From Deltaproteobacteria bacterium (GTDB taxonomy: Bacteria > Myxococcota_A > Polyangia > Polyangiales > JADJMO01), in contig JACPFM010000001.1 in NCBI GenBank assembly GCA_016182965.1, positions 34,515 to 98,514 of the forward strand: a DNA stretch of 64,000 nt. Reading direction: 5' to 3'. Of the stretch, positions 33,177 through 41,456 are shown one piece after another. Below the pieces are notes generated by a model. The model did not search any database, was not told where the DNA came from, and saw nothing but the letters and a program-made list of their open reading frames with translations. Position numbers and translations under genes: made by a program. The first letter of the stretch is position 1. Each line of letters starts with the position of its first letter.

Positions 33177-33782
33177 ATGATCAAGCTCCACGGCTTCCCG
33201 CTGTCGCCCAACACCCGTCGCGCGCTGTTCGGCCTCGAAGAGGCGGGGCTCCCCTACGAGTTCGTGCCGGTCGACCTGATGACCGCGCAGCACCGCACGC
33301 CCGAGTACAAGGCCCTCAACCCCACCGCGCGCGTGCCGGTGATGGTCGAGGGCGATTTCACGCTGTGGGAGTCGAACGCGATCCTCGAGCACCTCGCGGC
33401 GCGCGTCCCCGAGCGCGAGCTCGGCCCGAAGAACCCCACCGAACGCGGGTGCATCTCGCAGTGGATGTTCATGAACGCGGCGCACCTCTCGCCGGCGCTC
33501 GCGCACATCTTCGCGCACACCATCCGCCTTCCGGAGGATCAGCGCATCCCCAAGCTGGTCGAGAACGGCCGCGCCGAGATCGAGCGCTGCCTGCGCCCGC
33601 TCGACAACCACCTCGCCGGCAAGGACTGGGTGATCGGCCGCTTCACGATCGCCGAGATCTCGATCGCGCCGTCGCTCTCGGTCGCGCCGATGATCGGCGT
33701 CGACCTGTCGGTCTACCCGAACGTCAGCGCGTGGCTCGGGCGCATCCGCGGGCGGGCCGCTCATCAGAAGGTGTACGGCTGA
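33177..33782 (+). CDS. Glutathione S-transferase family protein
   Basis: 201 residues. The thioredoxin-like N-domain reads MIKLHGFPLSPNTRRALFGLEEAGLPYEFVPVDLM, with Ser/Asn at the glutathione-activating position, then NPTARVPVMVEGDFTLWESNAILEHLA with the cis-Pro (VPV) and the ES that contacts the glutathione gamma-Glu. The helical C-domain ends FTIAEISIAPSLSVAPMIGVDLSVYPNVSAWLGRI, containing the N-capping Asp/Glu-type motif of GSTs (here TIAEIS). Phi/beta-class-like. Single gene with a near-leaderless promoter; electrophile unknown. Confidence 0.9.
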   Translation: MIKLHGFPLSPNTRRALFGLEEAGLPYEFVPVDLMTAQHRTPEYKALNPTARVPVMVEGDFTLWESNAILEHLAARVPERELGPKNPTERGCISQWMFMNAAHLSPALAHIFAHTIRLPEDQRIPKLVENGRAEIERCLRPLDNHLAGKDWVIGRFTIAEISIAPSLSVAPMIGVDLSVYPNVSAWLGRIRGRAAHQKVYG

Positions 33783-33960
33783 AATCGTCCTTTCGGCCGT
33801 GAGGCCTCGTCGGCCGCACAGACCGTTCAGAGGTCGAAGCAGCCCGACGAATCAGCGCCGCTCGAACCGGCGACATTCTGCCCAGGCGAAGCGCGCGCGC
33901 AGGTCGAGCGACCGGTCGAGATCGGGAGCGGGTGTCGGCGCGGCGGCATCGGATCCTCCG

Positions 33961-34626
33961 ATGCCGCTCGAAGCCCTGCTCCTCGACGTCGACGGAACGC
34001 TGGTCGACAGCAACGACGCGCACGCGCAGTCCTGGGTCGACGTGCTCACCCGCGCCGGGTTCCAGGCCTCCTTCGACGAGGTGCGCCGGCTTATCGGCAT
34101 GGGCGGCGACAAGCTCCTGCCGACCGTCACCGGCGTCTCCAAGGAGGAGGCGCGCGGCAGGGAGCTGGCCGAGGAGCGGACCAGGGTGTTCATGGAGCAG
34201 TACCTGCCGCGGCTGCGCGCGTTCCCCGACGTGCGCCCGCTGATGGAGCGGGTGCGTTCGCGCGGCGTGCGCCTGGTGGTCGCCACCTCCGCGCAGGAGG
34301 GCGAGGCCGCGGCGCTGGCGAAGATCGCCGGCATCGATGATCTGCTCGAGGCGAAGACCTCCTCCGACGACGCCGACCGCTCGAAGCCCGATCCCGACAT
34401 CGTGGTCGCCGCCCTGCAGCGCGTGAAGACCACGGCCGACCGCGCGATCATGCTCGGCGACACGCCGTACGACGTCGAGGCGGCGACCCGCGCCGGCGTT
34501 CCCATCATCGCCGTGCGCTCCGGCGGGTGGGGCGACGCCGATCTCCGCGGCGCGATCGCGATCTACGACGACGTGCGCGAGCTGCTCCGCCGCTTCGACG
34601 AGTCGCCGCTCGCCCGCGCTCGGTAG
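33961..34626 (+). CDS. HAD-superfamily phosphatase (phosphoglycolate phosphatase-like)
   Basis: 221 residues. HAD motif I LLDVDGTLVDSN, motif II LVVATSAQ, the Lys of motif III in DRSKPDPDIV, and motif IV MLGDTPYDVEAATRAGV. A helical cap occupies residues 17-90 (subclass I). Members hydrolyse small phosphometabolites such as phosphoglycolate or beta-phosphoglucose. ATG at 33961 begins exactly at the usual N-terminus; the 178-bp gap upstream shows no ribosome binding site closer than a weak GGATCC. Followed by a hairpin. Confidence 0.9.
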   Translation: MPLEALLLDVDGTLVDSNDAHAQSWVDVLTRAGFQASFDEVRRLIGMGGDKLLPTVTGVSKEEARGRELAEERTRVFMEQYLPRLRAFPDVRPLMERVRSRGVRLVVATSAQEGEAAALAKIAGIDDLLEAKTSSDDADRSKPDPDIVVAALQRVKTTADRAIMLGDTPYDVEAATRAGVPIIAVRSGGWGDADLRGAIAIYDDVRELLRRFDESPLARAR

Positions 34627-34649
34627 CGGCCGCCCGCAGGCGATCGGCA

Positions 34650-34666
34650 GCGACCAACTAGGTCGC
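34650..34666 (+). terminator. Hairpin after the HAD gene
   Basis: GCGACC-AACTA-GGTCGC, a perfect 6-bp stem 24 bp after the stop codon, followed by a pyrimidine-rich stretch (CTCCTCTCACTCCTTCCTT). Also suited to stop the convergent CcdA transcript. Confidence 0.55.
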
Positions 34667-34758
34667 AGGTCTCGATCTCCTCTCACTCCTTCCTTCGCCC
34701 ATTGTGCCGCGTCAGGGCGGATCCGACACTACGACCTGTCGGTGATGACGCGCTCGGC

Positions 34759-35829
34759 CTACAGCGGACAGACCTCGCCCCGGACCTCGCTCATCACCTG
34801 CGCCAGCCGGCCGCCGGGCTGCTCGCCGATCAGGCGCTCGACCTCGTTGCCGGCGGCGTCGACGCTCACGAACGTGGGGACCACGCGCACGCCGTAGCGG
34901 CTCGCGAGCGCCCGGCCGTTCTCGTCGTCGACCACGACGCGCATCAGCGAGTCGCCCCTCGAGCAGCGACGCGCGAGATCGTCGACGACCGGCGCCATGC
35001 GCTCGCACACCGGACACGACTTGCTGACGAACTCGACCAGCCGCGGGGCCCCGACGATCCCTTCGGCGGAAGGCGGCGCGTCGGCGATCCCGTGCGCGCA
35101 CGACGTCGCCGACGGCGCGCACGGCGCGGCCTGCGCGCTCGAGCCGCCGGACGCGATCGTCGTCCGATCGAGCGCCGTCATCGCGCCGAACGCGATCAGC
35201 GCCACGCCCATCACCTTCTGCACGTGCGGGGTCGCCGAGCGCAGGCGCCTCGCGAACGCGAGCACGCGCGGCGCCGCGAACGCCGCGGCGACCAGCGGCG
35301 TCGACAGCCCGGCGGCGTACACCGCCAGCTTGGTCCCGGCGATCCACGCGCTCGCGCTCGAACCGGCCGCGTAGGTCAGCGCGGCGGCGAGCACCGGTCC
35401 GACGCACGGCGTCCACCCGACGGCGAACGCGGCGCCGAAGAGCAGGCCACCGAGGAACCCGCTCGGCGCGCGCACCTTCTCGAGCAGCGGGCGCGCGTCG
35501 CGATCGAGGAAGCGCGCCTTCAGCACGCCGACGAGGAACAGCCCGAAGAGGACCATCGCGGCGCCGCCGACGATCTGCAGCGTGCGCCGGTGCGCGGAGA
35601 GGACGCCCGCCGCCGCCGAGGCGCCCATGCCGAGCACGACGAAGACGATCGAGAGCCCGAGCGCGAACCCGATGCCGGCGAGGCGCAGCCGCGTCTTCGC
35701 TCGCTCCGGATCGGCGGCCGCGGTGCCGCCGAGCAGCGCGACGTACACCGGAAGCAGCGGCAAGACGCACGGCGACGCGAACGTGAGCACGCCCGCGCCG
35801 TAGAGGCCGAGGTAGGCAGCGATTCCCAT
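34759..35829 (-). CDS. CcdA-like thiol:disulfide transporter fused to thioredoxin domain
   Basis: 356 residues. The CcdA/DsbD-beta membrane domain has about seven helices and two half-repeats. FASPCVLPLLPVYVALLG and GWTPCVGPVLAAALTYA hold the two reactive Cys. A linker precedes a C-terminal thioredoxin domain (about 235-350) with the active site SCPVCERM, then VRVVPTFVSVD with cis-Pro. It should pass reducing power from the cytosol to periplasmic thiols, for example in cytochrome c maturation or repair of oxidised proteins. It is compact because the DsbD alpha domain is absent. ATG at 35829 was chosen; a GTG three codons upstream is possible. Confidence 0.88.
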   Translation of the reverse strand: MGIAAYLGLYGAGVLTFASPCVLPLLPVYVALLGGTAAADPERAKTRLRLAGIGFALGLSIVFVVLGMGASAAAGVLSAHRRTLQIVGGAAMVLFGLFLVGVLKARFLDRDARPLLEKVRAPSGFLGGLLFGAAFAVGWTPCVGPVLAAALTYAAGSSASAWIAGTKLAVYAAGLSTPLVAAAFAAPRVLAFARRLRSATPHVQKVMGVALIAFGAMTALDRTTIASGGSSAQAAPCAPSATSCAHGIADAPPSAEGIVGAPRLVEFVSKSCPVCERMAPVVDDLARRCSRGDSLMRVVVDDENGRALASRYGVRVVPTFVSVDAAGNEVERLIGEQPGGRLAQVMSEVRGEVCPL

Positions 35830-35942
35830 CGGTTCCACAGGGTCCCAGTACAGAGGAGGCAGCGAGCGCGGTCGAAGATTCCCTGGTGCCGCGAAAAGAC
35901 GGGGCCAAGCCCGGCCGTGCGGTTCGATGCCGGCGGGCGCGC

Positions 35943-35948
35943 TACACT
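35943..35948 (+). promoter_or_regulatory. -10 box (TACACT) for the Uma2 gene
   Basis: TACACT ends six bases before the GTG at 35955. Confidence 0.5.
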
Positions 35949-35954
35949 CGCGCC

Positions 35955-36530
35955 GTGGCGACGCATCCGCGGCCCAAGACAGACGAGGAGCTCCGCGCCG
36001 AGCTCGATGCGCTGCCCGAGAACGTCAAGGGCGAGATCATCGACGGCGAGCTGTTCGTGCAGCCGCGGCCGCGCTTCCGGCACGCGCGCGCGTCGACCTT
36101 CCTCGGCCGCCACATCGGCGGCGCCTTCGACTTCGACGAGGGCGGGCCCGGCGGCTGGTGGATCGTGATCGAGCCGGGAATCGAGCTGCCCCGTGCGCCC
36201 GAGGTCGCGCCCGATCTCGGCGGCTGGCGCCGCGAGCGCATGCCGGAGCCGCCCGCCGACGGCGAGCCGATTCGCCTCGTCCCCGACTGGGTGTGCGAGG
36301 TGCTCTCGCCCTCGAACCAGCGCTGGGACGTGCTGAAGAAGTTCCCCTACCACGCGCGCGTCGGCGTGCCCTGGCTGTGGGTCGTCGATCCCCGCGCGCA
36401 TACGCTCGAGGTGCGCGAGCTGCGCGACGGCGCATGGACCGTCCGGTCGACCCACGGCGACGAGGAGCGGGTGCGGCTCCCGCCGTTCGAGGCGATCGAG
36501 CTTCCGCTGAGCCGCATGTGGATCGCGTGA
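35955..36530 (+). CDS. Uma2-family (DUF820) putative nuclease
   Basis: 191 residues from a GTG. PD-(D/E)XK-type core: ELDALPENVKGEIIDGELFVQPRPRFRHARASTFLGRHI, WWIVIEPGIELPRAPEVAPDLGGWRRERMP with the metal-binding Glu/Asp, and LVPDWVCEVLSPSNQRWDVLKKFPYHARVGVPWLWVVDPRAHTLEV with the E-V-x-S-P-S-x...K pattern. The family is widespread, often duplicated and poorly characterised. It was first linked to transposons, but no transposase is adjacent. The TPMT gene begins 34 bp downstream on the same strand. Confidence 0.88.
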   Translation: MATHPRPKTDEELRAELDALPENVKGEIIDGELFVQPRPRFRHARASTFLGRHIGGAFDFDEGGPGGWWIVIEPGIELPRAPEVAPDLGGWRRERMPEPPADGEPIRLVPDWVCEVLSPSNQRWDVLKKFPYHARVGVPWLWVVDPRAHTLEVRELRDGAWTVRSTHGDEERVRLPPFEAIELPLSRMWIA

Positions 36531-36564
36531 CCGAGATCGCCGCGTCTCGTGCTAACAACCGCCG

Positions 36565-37209
36565 ATGCATCGGGACTTCTGGCACGCGCGGTGGAACCAG
36601 GGACAGATCGGCTTCCACGAGGGCGCGCCGAACGCGTTTCTCACCAGGCACGCGGCGCGGCTCGCGAGCGACGGCGCGCGGGTGCTCGTGCCGTTCTGCG
36701 GCAAGACGCGCGATCTCGCGTACCTGGCGTCGCTCGGCCACGAGGTCGTCGGCGTCGAGCTCTCGCCCATCGCCGCGCAGGCGTTCTTCGACGAGTCCTC
36801 GTTGACGCCGGAGCGGACGACCCGCGCGCCGCTCGAGTCTCTGCGCAGCGATGCCGTCGAGATCCTCGTCGGAGACTTCTTCGACGCGACGCGCGCGCAC
36901 CTCGGTGAGGTGACCTGCGCCTACGACCGCGCCGCGCTGGTCGCGCTGCCGCCCGACATGCAGCGTCGCTACGTCGCGCACCTCCTCTCGCTGCTCCCGG
37001 CGGGCGGGCGCATCCTGCTGGTCTCGCTCGACTACGAGCCGAGCAGGATGGACGGGCCGCCCTTCTCGGTCCCGGAGGCGACCATCCGCGCGTTGTTCGA
37101 GGATCGCTGCACCATCGAGCACCTCGACGCGAAGCCCTCCGACGAGCGCCCACGCTTCCGCGAGATCGGCGCGGTGGAGACGGCGTGGCTGCTCACCGTT
37201 CGCGCGTGA
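36565..37209 (+). CDS. tpm: Thiopurine S-methyltransferase-like protein
   Basis: 214 residues. It begins FWHARWNQGQIGFHEGAPNAFLTRHA, the diagnostic TPMT N-terminus (W..GR.GFH...). The SAM site follows: RVLVPFCGKTRDLAYLASLGHEVVGVELSPIAAQAFF, then GDFFDATRAHLGEVTCAYDRAALVALPPDMQRRY and ILLVSLDYEPSRMDGPPFSVPEATI. Bacterial homologues methylate thiopurines and also selenium and tellurium oxyanions, giving volatile methylated products. The last 17 bp overlap the 3' end of the convergent TPR-like gene. Confidence 0.9.
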   Translation: MHRDFWHARWNQGQIGFHEGAPNAFLTRHAARLASDGARVLVPFCGKTRDLAYLASLGHEVVGVELSPIAAQAFFDESSLTPERTTRAPLESLRSDAVEILVGDFFDATRAHLGEVTCAYDRAALVALPPDMQRRYVAHLLSLLPAGGRILLVSLDYEPSRMDGPPFSVPEATIRALFEDRCTIEHLDAKPSDERPRFREIGAVETAWLLTVRA

Positions 37210-38257
37210 TCAGGTCCACCCCACGGTAAGACGCTTCGATCGTCGAGATGTCCTGCCGAATCGGCTCCGCTTCGGCGGGCAACAGCGAAAGGAGCGCGCG
37301 GCGCACGGGGAGCGTCGACGCATACGGGTCATCGTCGGCGCTTCCCACCAGCGCGAGCGCGCGCCGCGCAGCCGCGCGTCCGTCGCCGGTTCGTCCTCGT
37401 CGCGTCAGCAGCGCGGAGGCGGCCGCCTCGACCTCCGCTTCGATGACCCGGTCGTGCAGCGCCGAGCCACGAAGCTCGGACAGCGCTCCGAACAGGACCT
37501 CCTCCGCCTCGTCGAGCTCGCCAGCGGCCAGGAGAATCCGCCCGAGGAGCGCGCGCGTCGCGGTGTGCGCCGGCGAGCCCGGTCCGATGGCCGCGTAGCG
37601 GGTCGCGGCCGCCAGGCGCGCGTGCGTGTGGGCCGCGTCGAGATCACCGAGCGCCAACTGCACCTCGGCCCACGCATGCTCCCAGGCGCCCACGATCAGC
37701 GGACGGACGTCCGGCCCGGACGTCGTGGCGAGCAGCGACGCGGCCACCTGCGGCTCGCCGACGCGACGAAAGGTCGTCGCGAGCACGATCACCGCCGCGA
37801 CCGGCGCGTCGCCGGGCAGGGCGACCTCCCTCGTCTCATGGGCGAGGAGGACGGCATCGCGCAACGCTCCTTCCGCACGCGCGCGGTGGCCCGCGGCGAA
37901 CGCGGCCGCGCCCCGCGCCGCGAGGACCTCGAGGCGATCGCGCACGCGATGCATGTTCACGGAAGCGAGCGCCAGCCAGGCGCGATAGGAGGCATCAGCC
38001 TCGGCGTATGCGCCGCGCGCGAGCGCATCGTGCCCGTGGCCGCACCTCGCCAGCAGGTGGGCGCTCCCCTGATCCATCCGCGCCACGTGTGCTCGTTCGT
38101 CGAGGACCTGCGCCTGCTCGATCGCGCCGTGGGCCTTCGACAGCCGGGCCAAGGCACCGAGCACCCGCGGCGACCGCTGCTCTGACGACGGAGGCGCCAG
38201 ACGCTCGTGCGCCGAGCGATAGGGATGCCTCGCCGGCGGGTCGCTCACCCGCTTCAT
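37193..38257 (-). CDS. TPR-like helical repeat protein, unknown role
   Basis: About 354 residues, soluble. It consists of Ala-rich paired helices with TPR-like A..G....A....A signatures (GAYAEADASYRAWLALA, AAAFAAGHRARAEGALRDAVLLA, VQLALGDLDAAHTHARLAAATRYA, LGRILLAAGELDEAEEVLFGAL). No catalytic domain, signal peptide or DNA-binding domain is visible. It may be the sensory half of a split regulator or a scaffold. Met at 38257 (MKRVSDPPARHPYR) is preferred; a Met at 38284 is possible. It lies 40 bp after the P450 stop on the same strand, with no visible terminator, so may be co-transcribed. Confidence 0.65.
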   Translation of the reverse strand: MKRVSDPPARHPYRSAHERLAPPSSEQRSPRVLGALARLSKAHGAIEQAQVLDERAHVARMDQGSAHLLARCGHGHDALARGAYAEADASYRAWLALASVNMHRVRDRLEVLAARGAAAFAAGHRARAEGALRDAVLLAHETREVALPGDAPVAAVIVLATTFRRVGEPQVAASLLATTSGPDVRPLIVGAWEHAWAEVQLALGDLDAAHTHARLAAATRYAAIGPGSPAHTATRALLGRILLAAGELDEAEEVLFGALSELRGSALHDRVIEAEVEAAASALLTRRGRTGDGRAAARRALALVGSADDDPYASTLPVRRALLSLLPAEAEPIRQDISTIEASYRGVDLITRER

Positions 38258-38297
38258 CGTAGGAGCGGCGGTAGGAGCCGACAAACGCGCCCTTCCC

Positions 38298-39656
38298 CTA
38301 CGGCGCTCGCACCTCCGGCGGTCGCAAGCTCGCGCGGCGCACGAGCCGCACGCGCACGCCGTGCTTCGGGCGGAGCGTGATCGCCGGCAGCGGCTTCAGC
38401 GGGTGACCGGCGACCAGGTCCATGCGGAAGCGCTGCGCGAAGGTCGCGAGCAGGAGCACCGCCTCCATCGTCGCGAACGCGTGCCCGATGCACATGCGCG
38501 GGCCGCCGCCGAACGGGAAGTACGCGTACTTCGGGATGCGCCTCTGCAGATCGCCGGCCCAGCGATCGGGATCGAAGCGATCGGGCTCCTCGAACCAGCG
38601 GCCGTCGCGGTGCAGCGCCCACTGCACGATCCAGAGCTGGGTGCCCTTGGGGATCGGGACGCCCGCGAGCTCGACGTCGCGCGCCGCCTCGCGCCCGATC
38701 GCCCACGCCGGCGGGTAGAGGCGCATCGACTCCTTGATCACGCGATCGGCGTACGGCAGGCGCGGGAGATCGGCCGCCGTCGGCGCGCGTCCTCCGAGCA
38801 CCGCGTCGAGCTCGGCGTGGAGCTTCTCTGCGACGTGCGGGTGCTGCGAGAGGAGCATCCACGTCCACGAGAGCGCGATCGCCGTGGTCTCGTGGCCCGC
38901 GAGGACGAGCGTGAGCACCTCGTCGCGCAGCTGCTGATCGCTCATGCCGGTGCCGTCCTCGTCGCGGGCGGCGAGGTACATCGAGAGCAGATCGCCCGGA
39001 TCGCCCTGCCGCCCGGCGCGGTGCTCGGCGATGAGATCGCGGACCAGGCGGTCGAGCCGCTGCACGCCCTGATGGAAGCGGCGATTGAGCGGCGTCGGCA
39101 GCTTGTCCCAGTGCGGCACGCCGGTGGCGACCGGATCGACGTAGCGGGCCATCACCGCCTCGAGCCCCTCGGCGACCTCGCGCGCGCGATCGGTGACGTC
39201 GGCGCCGAACAGCGTCTTGCCGACGATCTCGAGCGTGACGCGCATCATGTCCTCGTGGACGTCGCGCTCCTCGCCGTCGCGCCACCTCGAGACCTCGCGC
39301 GTCGCACAGTCGACCATGGTGCGCGCGTAGCCCGCGACGCGGTCCTTGTGGAACGCCGGCTGCGCGAGCCGCCGCTGCCGCAGCCAGAAGTCCCCCTCGG
39401 ACGTGAGCAGCCCGTCGCCGAGCACCCGCTTCAAGTCCTGGAGGAACCGATCCTTGATGAACGAGCGGTGGTCGGTGACCAGGATCTGCTCGATGAGGTC
39501 GGGGTCGTTCACCATCATCGACTGCATCCACGGGAAGTCCAAGCGGACCAACCTCCCGAGGCGCGACGCCTGCAGCAGCAGCGCGAGCGGATCACGCGTG
39601 TACGCGACCACGTGACCGAGCAGCGGGAGGCGACCGGGAGCCCAGGGGACGTCCAT
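38298..39656 (-). CDS. Cytochrome P450
   Basis: 452 residues, soluble. The I-helix oxygen-binding motif is VLAGHETTAIALSW, the K-helix ExxR is VIKESMRLYPPAW, and the meander is FDPDRWAG. The haem loop is FPFGGGPRMCIGHAFATME with the axial Cys. The sequence is nearer to eukaryote-like class (CYP4/CYP102-type, PPAWAIGREA) than to small actinobacterial P450s, and a hydrophobic-substrate (fatty acid or terpene) role is likely. No reductase is fused, so redox partners are elsewhere. The VWA lipoprotein gene upstream ends 24 bp before its start, on the same strand. Confidence 0.93.
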   Translation of the reverse strand: MDVPWAPGRLPLLGHVVAYTRDPLALLLQASRLGRLVRLDFPWMQSMMVNDPDLIEQILVTDHRSFIKDRFLQDLKRVLGDGLLTSEGDFWLRQRRLAQPAFHKDRVAGYARTMVDCATREVSRWRDGEERDVHEDMMRVTLEIVGKTLFGADVTDRAREVAEGLEAVMARYVDPVATGVPHWDKLPTPLNRRFHQGVQRLDRLVRDLIAEHRAGRQGDPGDLLSMYLAARDEDGTGMSDQQLRDEVLTLVLAGHETTAIALSWTWMLLSQHPHVAEKLHAELDAVLGGRAPTAADLPRLPYADRVIKESMRLYPPAWAIGREAARDVELAGVPIPKGTQLWIVQWALHRDGRWFEEPDRFDPDRWAGDLQRRIPKYAYFPFGGGPRMCIGHAFATMEAVLLLATFAQRFRMDLVAGHPLKPLPAITLRPKHGVRVRLVRRASLRPPEVRAP

Positions 39657-39680
39657 GGGCTCGCAGATGTCGGCGCCCGA

Positions 39681-41279
39681 TTAGAGTTTCAGCACATCGA
39701 TGTAGCGCTGCAGGATCTTCAGATCGTCGAGCAGATCTTCATCGGTGAAGCCGGCGAGGCGCGCGGTGATCTTCGTCTGGAAGCCCTCGAGCAGGGTTCG
39801 CGCGGCGAGCTTGTCGGTCTGCGCGAGCTTGGTCGCGTCGCGGAAGGCGACGAAGAAGCCGAGGATGATCGTGTTCTTCTCGACCGACTTGTTGTCGAAC
39901 GAGCCGCCCTCGGGCGCGACGCCGGGCTGCCCGTCGTGCTTGACCAGCACCTCCTGCGTCTCGAACACGGTGGACCCCGGCGTGCGGTACTTGAGGTTCA
40001 ACTTCGCGACGTCGTGCAGCGACAGCGGGACCTTCCCGGTGGCCAGAAGCTCCGCGATGATCGCCGAGCCGCCGCCGCGTCGGCCGCCGTCGGGTCCCGG
40101 CGCGGTGCTCGTGCGCGAGACGAGGAACACGCTCGGGATGGCGATCTTCCCGCCGCCCGGGAAGCCGGTCCACAGGTTGGTGCCGTGCACGATCTTCGTC
40201 GAGTACGCCGGCATCTCGGTGTACGTGAGCTCGAGATCGTAGGCGAGCGGCGCGACGAAGTACGCGAGCTCCTCGGTGAAGACCTCCTTCACCGCCTCGA
40301 CCTTCTCGATGTAGTAGAAGTTGCCTGCGCCCTGCTCGGCGAGGCCGCGCAGGAGGCCGATCGACACGTCGCTCCCGAGGCCGATCGTCGTCAGCCCGAG
40401 GTGCTTGGCGTTCCACCCGGCCGACATCGTCTTGATCGCGTCGGGGGAGGTGATGCCCGCGGTGGCCACGCCGTCGGTGAGGAAGATCACGCGGCGCTGC
40501 AGCTGCTCGCTCGCGGTGGAGATCGCCTTGTATCCCGCCTCCAGCGACCCGTAGAGGTTCGTGGAGCCGCGCGGGGTGATGGCGGCGATCTTCGTCTTGA
40601 GCGCCGTCTTGTCGGTGACCGTCGCCGGGCCGAAGACGGTCTCGATCGCGTCGTCGAAGGCGATGAGCGTCAGCCGATCGGCCGGCCCGAGCGCGTCGAC
40701 GAGCAGCTGCACGCCCTGCTTGGCGTACTCCATCTTGTTGCCCATCATCGAGCCGGAGCGATCGAGCACCACGGCGAGCTCCAGCGGCGGCTTCTCGATC
40801 TTGGTCGGATCGATCGGCGAGTTCATCGCCATCTGCAGGAGCGTCCAGTCGCCGCCGCGGACGTAGTCGGGCGACACCGAGAACATGCCGTGCAGGCAGA
40901 ACGTCTTGCCGCACGTCGGCGCGGGCAGCGAGGTGTAGTGCTCGGCGAAGAAGCCGGCCGCGTCGATCGAGTCGACCGCGGGGATCTTCCCGTCGGCGAG
41001 CGCCTTGCGGAAGAAGGCGAAGTCGCCCGCGCCGCCGGTGCCCACGCTGCCGAAGCTGCCGCCGCCGGCGTCGCTGTACCCGGCCGTGCCGCTGTCGGCG
41101 CCCGGCGAGCCGGTCGGGCCGCCGGGGTAGTAACCGCTCCCCGCGTCCGCGTAGCTGCCCTTGCCCGCCCAGTCGCCTTCTTCCGACGTCGGCAGCGACC
41201 CCGACAACGAGGAGCTGCACCCGAGAGACACCAGGGCGAGCGCGAAGGCGGCGAGGAGCGCGGTGGGACGAGCGGCCAT
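39681..41279 (-). CDS. VWA-domain lipoprotein, YfbK-like
   Basis: 532 residues. Signal peptide with lipobox VSLGC, then a Gly/Ser/Ala linker (~70 residues). After a Cys-containing segment, the VWA domain (about 165-350) shows LELAVVLDRSGSMMGNKMEYAKQGVQLLVDAL with MIDAS DxSxS, TPRGSTNLYGSLEAGYK (MIDAS Thr) and VIFLTDGVATAG (MIDAS Asp). The rest resembles the C-terminal region of YfbK/inter-alpha-trypsin-inhibitor-like proteins, with a final helical bundle. Likely surface- or periplasm-facing protein-binding role. An ATG four codons upstream of 41279 also exists. Divergent from the acyltransferase gene by ~180 bp. Confidence 0.88.
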   Translation of the reverse strand: MAARPTALLAAFALALVSLGCSSSLSGSLPTSEEGDWAGKGSYADAGSGYYPGGPTGSPGADSGTAGYSDAGGGSFGSVGTGGAGDFAFFRKALADGKIPAVDSIDAAGFFAEHYTSLPAPTCGKTFCLHGMFSVSPDYVRGGDWTLLQMAMNSPIDPTKIEKPPLELAVVLDRSGSMMGNKMEYAKQGVQLLVDALGPADRLTLIAFDDAIETVFGPATVTDKTALKTKIAAITPRGSTNLYGSLEAGYKAISTASEQLQRRVIFLTDGVATAGITSPDAIKTMSAGWNAKHLGLTTIGLGSDVSIGLLRGLAEQGAGNFYYIEKVEAVKEVFTEELAYFVAPLAYDLELTYTEMPAYSTKIVHGTNLWTGFPGGGKIAIPSVFLVSRTSTAPGPDGGRRGGGSAIIAELLATGKVPLSLHDVAKLNLKYRTPGSTVFETQEVLVKHDGQPGVAPEGGSFDNKSVEKNTIILGFFVAFRDATKLAQTDKLAARTLLEGFQTKITARLAGFTDEDLLDDLKILQRYIDVLKL

Positions 41280-41444
41280 GGGCCGCAGCGCTCGCAAACT
41301 TCGTTCCGCGGGCGATCTTCGGGAATTTCCATTCTTCGCCCGCGGGCCTGGCGCACGATGGCTCAGCGAACATACGCCGCGGATCGCACTCGCGTGGGCG
41401 CGACCTCGCGCGGCGCGGGATGGGCAGACGACCGGCGATCGATG

Positions 41445-41450
41445 TACCGT
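41445..41450 (+). promoter_or_regulatory. -10 box (TACCGT) for the acyltransferase gene
   Basis: TACCGT ends six bases before the GTG at 41457, supporting that start over an ATG at 41442, which lies upstream of the box. Confidence 0.45.
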
Positions 41451-41456
41451 CGCCGC

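Noticed and set aside
35955..36530. Uma2 gene as sign of an insertion sequence
   Set aside because: No transposase, terminal inverted repeats or target-site duplication around it.
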